Shown: positions 26,670 through 36,178, counted from the stretch's first letter. The stretch is DNA of 64,000 nt from Thermacetogenium phaeum DSM 12270 (GCF_000305935.1 NC_018870.1:2031001-2095000), one strand, 5' to 3'. The notes: generated by a model not told the origin, from the sequence alone. Made by a program: numbers and translations.

Positions 26670-28073
26670 CTAGGCTTTGTGCCGGAGCTCCATGTACGGC
26701 TGCCTGGTAGCCAATGATACAATAATGAAAACGACGGCAGAGACGATTCCAGAGTAAATTTCCACAGGTATGCCCCAGACATTAAGCTTGGTAATCAACC
26801 CAATGACGGCCATAGCCGCCCCCACCAGCAGCCCGGCAACGGCGCCCTGGCGGGTTGCCCTCTTCCAGAGAATGCCTCCGACAACAGGAACGAACACCCC
26901 ACCGGTGTAGAGGAAGTACGAGTAGTTGAGTATATCAATAATGCTCGGGATCGCCAGAGCGAAGAAGATGCTGCCGACGCCCAGGATCAGTGTCCACAAC
27001 CGGCTCAGGGCCAGCAGCCTTTTCTCATTCCCTTCCTCTTTGACTCCGAAGACCTCCATGTAAAAATCCCTGATTATATGAGAAGTCCCCGCAGTGAGAA
27101 TGGAATCGGCCGTTGACATAATCGCCGCCATCACAGCAGCCAGAATTATCCCCGCCATCACCGGATGGAAAAAGCTACTGATCACCGTTGTGGCGGCTTG
27201 ACTCGAATCGGCCAGATCTGGGAATATAGCTTTGGCAGCCAGGCCGATGAGTACGGTGAAGATGCATATCACCACGATCGCCAAACCGGACAAAATGCCG
27301 GCAGTCCTGGCCGTCTTGCCGTCTTTGGTAGCGAACAAACGCTGATAGACGTCCTGTCCGATCAAGGTGTACATCATCATGGGGAGGGTTAACCACATGA
27401 CTAGAGAGATATCGCCACCCGACCAAGTGAAAAAGCCCTCTCCGACACCTTGAGCCGTCACCGTGGCAACCAGGCTTTGGTAGCCTCCGGCTCTGGAAAC
27501 GGCCACAACAGCCGCAATGACGGCACCAAGAGCAGCGATCGATACCTGCACGAAGTCGGTCAGGGTCACCGCCCAAAGACCGCCCACCACAGTATAGCCG
27601 ACAAAGATCAACGCAGCAAGGATAAGTCCGATATTAGACTCCACCCCGACCATCGCCAGCACGGCGCGGGTGGCCAGCACCTGAGCGCCAAGAATTCCCA
27701 CCAGGGCAATGAGGGACAGCAAAGCGCTTAAAACCCTGATTGTCTTGCCGCCGTACCTGTGTTCCAGATAGTCCGGAACCGTGTAGAATGCCAAATCCCT
27801 CATTTTAAAGGCAACAAAGGCAACCAGAATAAACCCGAGGCCTCCTCCGATGGCCTGCCACAGGGCGACCCAGCCGTGATCATAAGCATAGCTGGACAGC
27901 CCCAGAAAATAACCGCCGCCAAAATAGGTAGCCGTCAGGGTAAAGGTCGCCAGCAGCAGCCCCAGCCTGCGGCCAGCCAATAGGAAATCGGTCATACTCT
28001 TGTTATAACGCCCGGCCCAAATCCCTATGGCGAGCACAAAAATTACGTAAACGATCAGTACAGTAAGTAACAT
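26670..28073 (-). CDS. Sodium:solute symporter (SSS family), 467 aa
   Basis: A secondary importer with about 13 predicted helices. It has the SSS features DFLLAGRRLGLLLATFTLTATYFGGG near the N-terminus and MSTADSILTAGTSHIIRDF in the middle (sodium site region). Members carry proline, pantothenate, sugars or amino-acid derivatives. The start is ATG 28073 with AGGAGGT upstream. It shares a transcript with the proline-racemase-family gene, 75 bases apart, so a proline-like or betaine substrate is plausible. Confidence 0.9.
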   Translation of the reverse strand: MLLTVLIVYVIFVLAIGIWAGRYNKSMTDFLLAGRRLGLLLATFTLTATYFGGGYFLGLSSYAYDHGWVALWQAIGGGLGFILVAFVAFKMRDLAFYTVPDYLEHRYGGKTIRVLSALLSLIALVGILGAQVLATRAVLAMVGVESNIGLILAALIFVGYTVVGGLWAVTLTDFVQVSIAALGAVIAAVVAVSRAGGYQSLVATVTAQGVGEGFFTWSGGDISLVMWLTLPMMMYTLIGQDVYQRLFATKDGKTARTAGILSGLAIVVICIFTVLIGLAAKAIFPDLADSSQAATTVISSFFHPVMAGIILAAVMAAIMSTADSILTAGTSHIIRDFYMEVFGVKEEGNEKRLLALSRLWTLILGVGSIFFALAIPSIIDILNYSYFLYTGGVFVPVVGGILWKRATRQGAVAGLLVGAAMAVIGLITKLNVWGIPVEIYSGIVSAVVFIIVSLATRQPYMELRHKA

Positions 28074-28231
28074 AATCTTACCTCCTATCCTCTTTGAGAA
28101 CCGGCATCTTTTAAAGGACACAACAATACCTCAATCCACCCTAAGCAGTAACCCTCATCTTGCACCACCTCCCCCTGCACTCGAAGATCCAATTTTCCGG
28201 AAGACCGCCACGCCTCCGGCGGAACCGGCAA

Positions 28232-28247
28232 AGCAGGAAATACACCG
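28232..28247 (-). promoter_or_regulatory. Weak sigma-54-like site upstream of the symporter
   Basis: The minus strand reads CGGTGTATTTCCTGCT, keeping GG and GC with ten bases between but losing the outer T and one T of the -12 box. It is weaker than the other five or six sites. The rest of 28074-28360 shows no gene. Confidence 0.3.
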
Positions 28248-28360
28248 CCCGGTAACCGGAGAGCAACCTCAGGGCCGCTGGGAGGTCACTGAGGCAGGAA
28301 TGTTCGACTGTCCGGATCCCAGCCCGCCCCCCAGGCCGGTCTGCAGGTCGCTCCGGAATG

Positions 28361-28376
28361 AACCCCGAGCGGGGTT
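28361..28376 (-). terminator. Short hairpin after hutU
   Basis: A 6-bp stem aacccc/ggggtt with loop gagc lies 24 bases past the hutU stop. There is no U-tract on the minus strand, so termination would be weak. Confidence 0.3.
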
Positions 28377-28399
28377 GTCGGCCGCCTGGGGTTTTCAGA

Positions 28400-30436
28400 C
28401 TATCCGCTGTTTTGTTTCAGCTTTTCAGCTACCAGTTCATCGACCAGTTCCTCGTCGACCAGGTAGGGCAGGGTGATGTGCCCGAAACCCTCGTAGTTTT
28501 TGTTGAACTCGATGCTGGTTTCGATGGAGTGCTCGTTGCGCGCCCAGGAGCGACGGGCTACTCCGCACATCACGTCCCACAGCAAGGAGGACTTGATGAT
28601 CTCGTCGACCCTTTCGCTGCCGTCCAAAACAAGGCCGAAACCTCCGTTGATCGCCTTGCCGATGCCGACTCCTCCCCCGTTGTGCAGGGCAACCAGGCTC
28701 ATCCCCCTGGCGGCGTTCCCGGCAAAGCACTGAACCGCCATGTCGGCCATGATGTTGCTGCCGTCTTTGATGTTGGCCGTTTCTCTAAATGGGGAATCGG
28801 TGCCGCTGACGTCATGGTGATCCCTGCCGATCATGACCGGGCCGATTTCACCTTTTCTCACCATTTCGTTGAATTTGAGGGCGATCTTCATCCGGCCCTC
28901 AGCGTCCTGATAGAGGATCCTGGCCTGCGATCCGACGACCAGGTTGTTCTTCTCGGCATCCCGGATCCAGATGTAGTTGTCCCGGTCCTGCCCCCTGCGG
29001 CTGGGATCGATGCATTCCATGGCCGCCCTGTCGGTCTTAACCAGGTCTTCGTGCTTGCCGCTCAAACAAACCCATCGGAAGGGCCCGTACCCGTAATCGA
29101 AGAGTTGGGGGCCCATGATGTCCTCAACATACGAGGGCCAGATAAAACCGTCCCTCTCGTCTACTCCGTTTCTGGCGATTTCTTTGACGCCGGCATCAAA
29201 TACTGCCTTCATGAAGGAGTTTCCGTAGTCGAAAAAGTAGGTACCCCGGTCGACCAGGGCTTTGATCAGTTCGTAGTGGCGCCGCAGACTCCGGTCGACA
29301 AGCTCCTTGAATTTTTCCCGGTCGGTGGCCAAAAGCCTGGTTCTTTCCTCAAAGGTCAGACCCTGGGGACAGTAGCCGCCTTCGTAAGCAGCGTGGCAGG
29401 AGGTCTGATCGGAGAGGAGATCGACTTTAATATCATTCCTCACGATGTATTCCAGCAGATCCACTACGTTGCCGTAGTAGGCTATCGAAATGGGTTCCCT
29501 TTTGTGCAGGTATTCGTCTACCGTTCTGAAGATATCGTCAAGGTCATCGGAAACCCGGCTTACCCATTTCTGTTCGTATCGGGTCTGGATTCTGGAGTAG
29601 TCCACTTCGGCGATGACTCCTACCCCACCGGCTATCTCCACGGCCTTGGGCTGGGCGCCGCTCATCCCCCCAAGCCCGGAGGATACGAAGAGATGGCCCC
29701 TCAGGTCGCCGTCTTGCGGTATGCCGAGTTTCAGCCTGCCGGCATTGAGGATGGTGTTGAAGGTGCCGTGGACGATACCCTGCGGACCGATGTACATCCA
29801 GCCCCCGGCGGTCATCTGGCCGTAGTTGGCAACCCCCATCTCTTCGGCAATTTCCCAGTCTTTAAGGTTGTCGTACATCCCGACCATCAGGGCATTGGTG
29901 ATGATGACCCGCGGAGCGTCCGGCTTCGAGGGAAACAGCCCGAGGGGATGCCCTGACATCACCACCAGGGTCTGACTGTCGGTCATGACCTCCAGGTACT
30001 TCTTGAGCAGCCGGTACTGCATCCAGTTCTGGCAGACTCTCCCCGTCTCGCCGTAGGTCACCAGCTCGTAAGGATAAAGGGCGACCTCAAAGTCAAGGTT
30101 GTTGTCGATCATCACCTGGAAGGCCTTACCTTCGATACAATTCCCTTCGTACTCGTCGATCGGGCGGGCGTAGATCCTTCCCGGCGGGCGATAGCGGTAG
30201 GCATAGATCCTTCCCCGGGTTAGCAGTTCATCCAGAAATTCCAGTGCCAGCTTTTCATGGAGCTCTTCAGGCACATAGCGAAGGGCGTTTTTTAAGGCAA
30301 TCTTCGTCTGCTCCGGCGTCAGGTTAAACCCCCGGCTGGGCGCCCTCCTGATGCCGGGCACAAACTCCGGCATCTCCGGTAGCTCGCCGTCCAGTTTGAT
30401 CGTCATCGCCCCAGCTATTGTGGCATTGTCAAGCAT
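28400..30436 (-). CDS. hutU: Urocanate hydratase (long form), 678 aa
   Basis: Converts urocanate to imidazolonepropionate with tightly bound NAD+. Diagnostic stretches are NYGQMTAGGWMYIGPQGIVHGT, SSGLGGMSGAQPKAVEIAGG (NAD loop), DQTSCHAAYEGGYCPQG and LHNGGGVGIGKAINGGFGLVLDGS. The long form of ~670 aa is common in Firmicutes and deltaproteobacteria. The start is ATG 30436 with GGGAGGGAAGG upstream. It is monocistronic and ~13 kb from the other hut genes, but carries the same kind of sigma-54 promoter. Confidence 0.96.
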   Translation of the reverse strand: MLDNATIAGAMTIKLDGELPEMPEFVPGIRRAPSRGFNLTPEQTKIALKNALRYVPEELHEKLALEFLDELLTRGRIYAYRYRPPGRIYARPIDEYEGNCIEGKAFQVMIDNNLDFEVALYPYELVTYGETGRVCQNWMQYRLLKKYLEVMTDSQTLVVMSGHPLGLFPSKPDAPRVIITNALMVGMYDNLKDWEIAEEMGVANYGQMTAGGWMYIGPQGIVHGTFNTILNAGRLKLGIPQDGDLRGHLFVSSGLGGMSGAQPKAVEIAGGVGVIAEVDYSRIQTRYEQKWVSRVSDDLDDIFRTVDEYLHKREPISIAYYGNVVDLLEYIVRNDIKVDLLSDQTSCHAAYEGGYCPQGLTFEERTRLLATDREKFKELVDRSLRRHYELIKALVDRGTYFFDYGNSFMKAVFDAGVKEIARNGVDERDGFIWPSYVEDIMGPQLFDYGYGPFRWVCLSGKHEDLVKTDRAAMECIDPSRRGQDRDNYIWIRDAEKNNLVVGSQARILYQDAEGRMKIALKFNEMVRKGEIGPVMIGRDHHDVSGTDSPFRETANIKDGSNIMADMAVQCFAGNAARGMSLVALHNGGGVGIGKAINGGFGLVLDGSERVDEIIKSSLLWDVMCGVARRSWARNEHSIETSIEFNKNYEGFGHITLPYLVDEELVDELVAEKLKQNSG

Positions 30437-30488
30437 TAGACCTTCCCTCCCTGTTCCGACAATCCATTTGAAGACATTATTAATGTTA

Positions 30489-30504
30489 TGCAAAAAGCGT
30501 ACCA
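30489..30504 (-). promoter_or_regulatory. Sigma-54 (-24/-12) promoter of hutU
   Basis: The minus strand reads TGGTACGCTTTTTGCA, one base away from the core consensus TGGCACG-N4-TTGCA. The predicted start point near 30479 leaves ~43 bases before the hutU ATG. The rest of 30505-30787 is non-coding; activator sites may lie there but I could not define one. Confidence 0.8.
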
Positions 30505-30787
30505 AAGCCCTGTTGTGCCGGGAACCGTTGCTTTCCCCGCAACCTCTGAAGGCTATTCTTATGCATGTTTCGGCGGCACCGGTCGCCCGACAGCCGTATT
30601 TAAAAGCAAAAACTATCTGTGCGCAACAAAACTTTGCTTCCCTTTGAAAGGGAACTTATTAAATAGTGGACTGTCAACTGAAAACCGCCCGGTTTGGACG
30701 ACGGTCCCACTGAAATAAGTGCCCGTTGCGCACCCGCAGCCCCCTCACAACACCGAAACGCCGTCATAGCCGCCTTAAGCATCCGCT

Positions 30788-32680
30788 TCAGCGGAGCAAT
30801 GGGAGCGCAGGGCCGGCCGCCAGTTCCTCCAGCCCCAGCTCCCTTTGTTTGGATAGTGGAATGGAACCGTCCTCCTGCCACCCCATTAAGGCGTAAAATT
30901 CCTTCAGCATTGGTTCCAGCCGGACCACCGAACCCTTGCAGGGCCCTTCCGCTATCGGCTCTACCAGGAACTTTTTGGGAAGGGTATCATCCCGGCCGGT
31001 GGCCCCGAACCGGAAGTTCAAAAGGCGTTCGGCGTTGACGATCCTCTCACCGATTTTCATCAACAGCTCGGGAGCAAACTCCCCTCCAGCGAAGGCAGAG
31101 AGAACGGCAGCAGCCGCCTTCACATCAAAGTCCAGCAGCATGCCGAACTCCGGTATCTTGCAGATACCCAGGGAGTCGATCACGGCGCAGGCCAGCATAC
31201 ACTGCCTGACCATGGCCGGCTTCCCCTCCTCCGCCAGCCTGTCGGCGGCTTTCTCAGTGCCATAGGCCTGCAAGGCCTGCTCGGGGGTATAGGTGTATTC
31301 CGGCTTGGCGTAGACGTAGCCGAAATCCCCTCCCCTATTGGAGACAGCATAACCCAGGCCCGTTCCTTTAAAACCCCGGGGATCCATGATGGTGATGCTG
31401 AGGCCCTTGACGTGGTAGGCGTACTCTTCGGCTCCCCTGCCGATGATCTCCGCAGCCCTTTTCACACCTTGGGACAGGGTATCCCCCAACCTGGTACTGC
31501 GCCCGGCGATCTGGCGGATCAGCTCCTCCATGGCCTCCGCCTTCCCCCAGGTGAGCTCCAGGCCACCCGTGTCTTCTCCGGTCAGTATCCCCCGATCATA
31601 GATGTCCATGGCAAAGGCCACCACATTACCCGTTCCCAGACTGTCGAGACCGTATTCATCGCACATATTGATAAGGTAGATGCTTTCCAGCCCGTCGGCA
31701 TTGCCGCACCTAGGCCCCCAGGAGGAGAGCGGCTCGTACTCTCCCCTGTCCCCAACAAACCCCTCATGCCTGCCCCTGTCGATCCGGACGAAGGCCCGGC
31801 AGCGGATCGGGCAGTTGTAGCAGGCATGGTGTTTCACCACCAGATCCCTGTAATGAGAGCCGCAGGCAGTCTCTACCCCCTCGAAGGTCACCTGCCTGTA
31901 ATTCTTGGCCCCGGAGGCACCCTGGGCATCGGTCCATTTCAGCCAGCCGGAGGAACCCGATGTAGTCCACATCTCCCAGCAGGGGAGGGACTTCAGCCTG
32001 GCGATGTAATTCTTTACCGCCGCCACCGCAGCCTCCGGTACATCCCTTTTCAGAGAATCCATTTTCTTCACCGCAACGGCTTTGAGGTTCTTCGACCCCA
32101 TGACAGCTCCCATTCCCGTCCGGCCGGCGGCGTGCCCCACATCTGTCATGATACAGGCTAGAGGGGAAAGGTTTTCCCCGGCGGGTCCGATCAGGAGCAC
32201 CTGAGCCCGTTCGTCCCCCGCCAGTTTCCGGATCCTGCGGCGGGCCTCCCCCGTTTTGAGCCCCCAGACCGAACCGGCGTCCTCGACGGTGATCCGATCC
32301 CCCCGGATGTTGATAAAGACGGGACACTGCGCCCGGCCCGTAACGATCAGGGCGAGGATTCCGCAGGCTCTAAGCTCCGCTCCAAAGGACCCCCCGCCGT
32401 TGGAAATCCCGATCAGGCCGGTGAGGGGGGAGCGGGCCCCCACATGCAGTCGGCCGGTGGTGATCATCCGGGTGCCACCCAGGAGCCCGCCGGCAAATAT
32501 CAGAATGTTTTCCGGATCGAGTGGTCGCACCGCCGGGTCGAGGTGCCTCAAGAGGAGATAAGCGCCGAGACCGCGTCCTCCCAGGTAGTTTCTGAGCACC
32601 TCTTCAGGACACGGTTTCCTTGTTATTTCCTGAGCAGTCAAATCGACCAGCACCAGCTCCCCCGCCAGATTGTTCCACAT
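30788..32680 (-). CDS. Tungsten-type aldehyde:ferredoxin oxidoreductase, 630 aa
   Basis: The N-terminal AOR domain is plain (YLGGRGLGAYLLLRHL, GGLLGGTRMITTGRLHVGARSPLTGLIGISNGGG, GRTGMGAVMGSKNLKAVAVKK). The Fe-S cluster ligands are CYNCPIRC near residue 300 and a later cysteine in SLGICKIPEFG. It oxidises aldehydes to acids with reduction of ferredoxin, using a tungstopterin. I chose ATG 32680 (AAAGGAG upstream) over a GTG at 32689. A sigma-54 promoter ~92 bases upstream ties it to the catabolic island; the aldehyde it handles is unknown. Confidence 0.93.
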   Translation of the reverse strand: MWNNLAGELVLVDLTAQEITRKPCPEEVLRNYLGGRGLGAYLLLRHLDPAVRPLDPENILIFAGGLLGGTRMITTGRLHVGARSPLTGLIGISNGGGSFGAELRACGILALIVTGRAQCPVFINIRGDRITVEDAGSVWGLKTGEARRRIRKLAGDERAQVLLIGPAGENLSPLACIMTDVGHAAGRTGMGAVMGSKNLKAVAVKKMDSLKRDVPEAAVAAVKNYIARLKSLPCWEMWTTSGSSGWLKWTDAQGASGAKNYRQVTFEGVETACGSHYRDLVVKHHACYNCPIRCRAFVRIDRGRHEGFVGDRGEYEPLSSWGPRCGNADGLESIYLINMCDEYGLDSLGTGNVVAFAMDIYDRGILTGEDTGGLELTWGKAEAMEELIRQIAGRSTRLGDTLSQGVKRAAEIIGRGAEEYAYHVKGLSITIMDPRGFKGTGLGYAVSNRGGDFGYVYAKPEYTYTPEQALQAYGTEKAADRLAEEGKPAMVRQCMLACAVIDSLGICKIPEFGMLLDFDVKAAAAVLSAFAGGEFAPELLMKIGERIVNAERLLNFRFGATGRDDTLPKKFLVEPIAEGPCKGSVVRLEPMLKEFYALMGWQEDGSIPLSKQRELGLEELAAGPALPLLR

Positions 32681-32781
32681 CGCCACCACTCCTTTCCAAA
32701 ACGGTCGGAAAAGTACGAAAAAACATCCTCGGAAGATCGCCCAGGACGTCCGGCCGACATCTTCGCCCTATCCACTCCTTA

Positions 32782-32797
32782 AGCAAAAAGGATACCA
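32782..32797 (-). promoter_or_regulatory. Sigma-54 (-24/-12) promoter of the aldehyde oxidoreductase gene
   Basis: The minus strand reads TGGTATCCTTTTTGCT with GG and GC ten bases apart. The start point would be near 32772. It lies between the EamA gene stop and the oxidoreductase, so the latter has its own promoter. Confidence 0.65.
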
Positions 32798-32837
32798 ATC
32801 CCCAGGCGGCATCAACCAGGGGATTAAGCCCGCTCCT

Positions 32838-33743
32838 TCATCGAGAGGCAACGGCAATAGCCCCTCCCAGGAGAACAATCAAGCCGCCCAGCAACTGCAG
32901 CCATGTCAAAAACTGAGAAAACAGCAGGGCCGAAAATACCACCGTGACCAGAGGTTCGACCATGCAGAGGAGGGAGGCCAGGGTGGAACCGATCAGCCTC
33001 ATACCGGTGAGAAAGCAGAACCTGGCCAGGTTCGTGGCAACCAAGGCGCAGCCGATGATGGCCAGCCACGCCTCGAGCTCAATTGCGAGACTGATCCCTT
33101 TCTCCAGCAGCCCTACCGGCAGAACCGTTAAAGCCGTAAACAGGGATAAAAAAGCCCCGACCAGCAAGGAATCGATCTCCCTCACCAGCCGGTAACTCAG
33201 CAGAATCACCACCGAACAGATGAGAGCAGAGCCAAACGCCAGTGCCATTCCCAGCGGGTTTGCCCTCCCTGCCGAGGCCCCCAGCACCATGCTCAACCCT
33301 GTGAAGGAAATGGCAATTCCTGCAACGGTCCTCAGCGACTGCTTCTCCCGGAACAGCAAGAATGAAAACAGGGCCACCAGGGCAGGGTAGGTATAGAAAA
33401 TAAGCTGAACCAACGAAGCCTGGAGGTATTTCACAGAGGTGAGGTAGAGCGCTGATTGGAGCGTCTCCAGCACCCCTCCCATAACGAATAGGCAGCCGAG
33501 CTGACGCCAGGACAGATGTACCGGCAGAGATTTCCTCCAGAGGTACAGAAAAAAGACGCTCGCCCCGATCAGCGTCCGCAGAAAAATAAAGGTGAGCACG
33601 CTCGCCTGCCCCCGGTAGGCGTACAGGGCAAAAATAGGAATGAAGCCGGAGCAAATACCGGAAAACAAGGCCAGCAGGGTCCCTTTTGTGAAATCACTCC
33701 CGGTGAGCGGACCGGCAGCCGCCGGCAGTTTGACTGCCGCCAT
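32838..33743 (-). CDS. EamA/DMT-family transporter, 301 aa
   Basis: Ten hydrophobic helices in two EamA repeats are visible (first repeat FSGICSGFIPIFALYAYRGQASVLTFIFLRTLIGASVFF; second repeat GMALAFGSALICSVVILLSYRL to FSQFLTWLQLLGGLIVLLGG). The family exports amino acids or metabolites. The start ATG 33743 lies one base after the stop of the Fe-S protein gene, so the two are co-translated. The substrate is unknown; export of a by-product of the catabolic island is one guess. Confidence 0.88.
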   Translation of the reverse strand: MAAVKLPAAAGPLTGSDFTKGTLLALFSGICSGFIPIFALYAYRGQASVLTFIFLRTLIGASVFFLYLWRKSLPVHLSWRQLGCLFVMGGVLETLQSALYLTSVKYLQASLVQLIFYTYPALVALFSFLLFREKQSLRTVAGIAISFTGLSMVLGASAGRANPLGMALAFGSALICSVVILLSYRLVREIDSLLVGAFLSLFTALTVLPVGLLEKGISLAIELEAWLAIIGCALVATNLARFCFLTGMRLIGSTLASLLCMVEPLVTVVFSALLFSQFLTWLQLLGGLIVLLGGAIAVASR

Positions 33744-33744
33744 T

Positions 33745-34725
33745 TCAGATCCTCTCCATGGTGATGGCCTGTCCGGGACAGGCGTTGAAGCAAAGACCGC
33801 AGCCCCAACAGAGCTCAGAATCGAAAACCACATTCTTTCGGGCAATGCCCTCTTTCACGATCTCGCCGCCGTCATGGTAAAAGGCTCCAAATGGACAGCG
33901 CTTGGTACACAAACCGCAGTAGTGGCAGCGTTCCCGGTCATAAACGGCGATGTAGCGAGACCTTGGCCACTTACCCTTGGTTCCCAGCCTACGGGCAGCC
34001 CTCAAGGGATAGCAGCAGCATATGCAGCAGTTGCAGACATGGCCCCGCCCGGTTTCCTCCCAGTCAGGGGGGCCGCCGGTATGCATCAGCCCCTCCCGAT
34101 CCAGCCTGCGGACCAGCCTCCTGGCCTCCTCTTTGCTCAACTCCCTGCCTTCTGCCTCTTCCGGGGAACCCTGCCAAAGCTCCAAGCAGACCTCCCTGGA
34201 GAAGCCGCAGTTATCCGCCAGCATCTTGCAGTTACAGGGAAGCACCCGGATGGAGTCTGCGGCCGCGATCATTTCCTCCACCTCGGAGAGCAGAAGCACC
34301 CATTCATTATGGCACTTTTCGTAATCCGGGTCTTTCTCGAGCACCTGCTTGAAGTAATCGTTCCTCCGGAGGTATTCCTCGAAGCACCATTCGTCCAGCT
34401 GCCTGCGGGCCTTCCTGGGGATGACGTAATAATTGCCGTACTTGGCGTAATGGTCCAGCCTGTCGTAAAAAGTTGCCGCACCGAACAGGACCGCTCTCTC
34501 CCGAACTTCCCGCTTCAGGATCCGCCTGCGGCAGGCCTGTTCTAAAAAAACGGTCATCTCCTCGGGTGCTACCTGCATCACCGAGGCGATTTCTCCTGCG
34601 GTCAGGCTTCTGCCGTCGAGCAGGACAACCAGCCGCATTTCCTCAGCGGTTGCGAACAGGTGGAGATACGGTTTGACAAAATCGGGTGCCTGAAATACCC
34701 TTGCAAAATCATCCAAGAGCTGCAT
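33745..34725 (-). CDS. Ferredoxin-domain protein with winged-helix-like N-terminus, 326 aa
   Basis: The C-terminal ~65 residues hold two [4Fe-4S] motifs, CHYCGLCTKRCPFGAF and CWGCGLCFNACPGQAI. Before them lies an unusual cysteine patch, CNCKMLADNCGFSREVC and VCNCCICCCYPLRA. The N-terminal ~90 residues (RLVVLLDGRSLTAGEIASVMQVAPEEMTVFLEQACRRRILKRE) look like a winged helix. The family appears near anaerobic redox enzymes. Beside the aldehyde oxidoreductase it could be an electron carrier or redox sensor. I chose ATG 34725 with AGGAG upstream. Confidence 0.75.
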   Translation of the reverse strand: MQLLDDFARVFQAPDFVKPYLHLFATAEEMRLVVLLDGRSLTAGEIASVMQVAPEEMTVFLEQACRRRILKREVRERAVLFGAATFYDRLDHYAKYGNYYVIPRKARRQLDEWCFEEYLRRNDYFKQVLEKDPDYEKCHNEWVLLLSEVEEMIAAADSIRVLPCNCKMLADNCGFSREVCLELWQGSPEEAEGRELSKEEARRLVRRLDREGLMHTGGPPDWEETGRGHVCNCCICCCYPLRAARRLGTKGKWPRSRYIAVYDRERCHYCGLCTKRCPFGAFYHDGGEIVKEGIARKNVVFDSELCWGCGLCFNACPGQAITMERI

Positions 34726-35032
34726 TCCGGACATCTCCTATACTGAATACCTGCCCTGAAAATACGTTTCGGTTTATCCTTGCGCTTGCTCCCGGACTCC
34801 GGTTGAGTTTTAACGGTTGTTTCCGCTCGCTCCTGATTGCGTCCCGGACATCACCAGGGCCCGCTCAGACCGGTTCTGAGGCAGCTGCGGAACTATGTAA
34901 CGAATCGCTGCTAAGCTGCTGATCTCGTGTGAAGTTTTCCATAGCTTCTTAAGGCATATTATTGTTCCCAGTCCTCGCTGCCTGAACCGGTTTTCGATTT
35001 GCGCCCGGTGATGTTAACCGATCCTCCATAAT

Positions 35033-35090
35033 TCGCTCGCCGGCAGACCCGTCGGGTTTCATACTCCGTTGGTGCCGCCGGAGGCGGCAT
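35033..35090 (+). repeat. Third, partial copy of the MITE-like repeat (right end only)
   Basis: The sequence cgctcgccggcagacccg and the following gtcggg, then a gccgcc/ggcggc hairpin, match the right end and right flank of the copy at 38799. The left part of 34735-35032 cannot be aligned convincingly and holds no gene, nor does 35091-35222. Confidence 0.55.
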
Positions 35091-35222
35091 AGTGGTCTAC
35101 AGTGAACACTGGAAGCGGTATTTTAGAAGGCCCTGATATCCCCGGAGGGCTGAAGGGGAAACATCAGAGCCTCCGTCTACCGCAGATGAACCCCGCAAAG
35201 ATCTGACCTTAACAATCCTTTG

Positions 35223-36155
35223 TTACTTGATCAGGCCGTTCTTCTTGAGGAAGTCCTTGGCGACCTCGCCGACGCTCTTCTTATCCACATCCACCTGCTT
35301 GTTCAGTTCCATGATGGTGTCGTTGTCCAGCAGTGAGCTTAATTTCTTCATCTGCTCCGGTATCTCCGGGTAGGCTTCCAGGATCTCTTTCCTGAAGAGC
35401 GGAGCGGCGTTGTAGACCGGGAAGCACTTCTTATCGTCTTCCAGCATGACCAGATTGTAGGCCTTGACCCGTGCATCGGTGGTAAAGGCCAGGCCTACCT
35501 CGGCCTGCCCCGTTTTCAGGGCCTCATAGCCGACGTTCAAAGCGGCGTTGATGACCAGATCCCTGGGGTATTTGAACCCGTACACTTCTTCGAAGTGGGC
35601 AAGACCATCGGGGCGCTCGTTGTACTCCTGGGTGCTCACAAACCGCAGTTTCTCACCCTTTTTGATCTGCTCAATGAGCTCAGAGGTGGTCTTCAGGTTG
35701 TATTTGTCGGCGATATCTTTCCTCACCATAATCCCGTAGGTATCGTTGAGCGGCGCGTAGTCAAGCCAGATGATGCCGTTCTTGGCATCCCATTCCTTGA
35801 CCAGATTGAAGCTCTCTTCCTCATCGAAACTGGGCTCGTGCTGCATCACGTTGATCAGCACGGTTCCAGTGTACTCCCAATAGCAGCCGATCTCCCCCGA
35901 TTCCAGCGCCGGCCTGATCACCGCTAGCTCGCCGAGCCCGACCTTGTTTTCCACCGGGTAGCCGAGGTCTTGGAGATAGTAGTAGGTCATGGTGCCCAAC
36001 AGCAGGGCCTCGGTAAAGGTTTTTGAGCCGACCACAATGGTGGGTTTTTCACCGGTTGTTTCAGAACTGCTGCCAGAACACCCCCCTGCTCCAACCAGCA
36101 GCGCCAGCACCAGAAGCAGAGCCATACCGTAATGGAAAAGTTTTCTCACCTGCAT
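35223..36155 (-). CDS. OpuC2 substrate-binding lipoprotein
   Basis: A signal peptide with lipobox VGAGGC (about residue 26) leads into an OpuAC-type binding domain: TIVVGSKTFTEALLLGTMTYYYLQDLGY, GELAVIRPALESGEIGCYWEYTGTVL, AEVGLAFTTDARVKAYNLVMLEDDKKCFP. It would deliver a betaine-like or other quaternary amine to the permeases encoded upstream. Divergence from the binding protein at 9364 suggests a different ligand. It has its own sigma-54-like promoter, perhaps to raise its level above the membrane parts. Confidence 0.9.
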   Translation of the reverse strand: MQVRKLFHYGMALLLVLALLVGAGGCSGSSSETTGEKPTIVVGSKTFTEALLLGTMTYYYLQDLGYPVENKVGLGELAVIRPALESGEIGCYWEYTGTVLINVMQHEPSFDEEESFNLVKEWDAKNGIIWLDYAPLNDTYGIMVRKDIADKYNLKTTSELIEQIKKGEKLRFVSTQEYNERPDGLAHFEEVYGFKYPRDLVINAALNVGYEALKTGQAEVGLAFTTDARVKAYNLVMLEDDKKCFPVYNAAPLFRKEILEAYPEIPEQMKKLSSLLDNDTIMELNKQVDVDKKSVGEVAKDFLKKNGLIK

Positions 36156-36178
36156 CCCCTCTCGAAAAATTTTTTATC

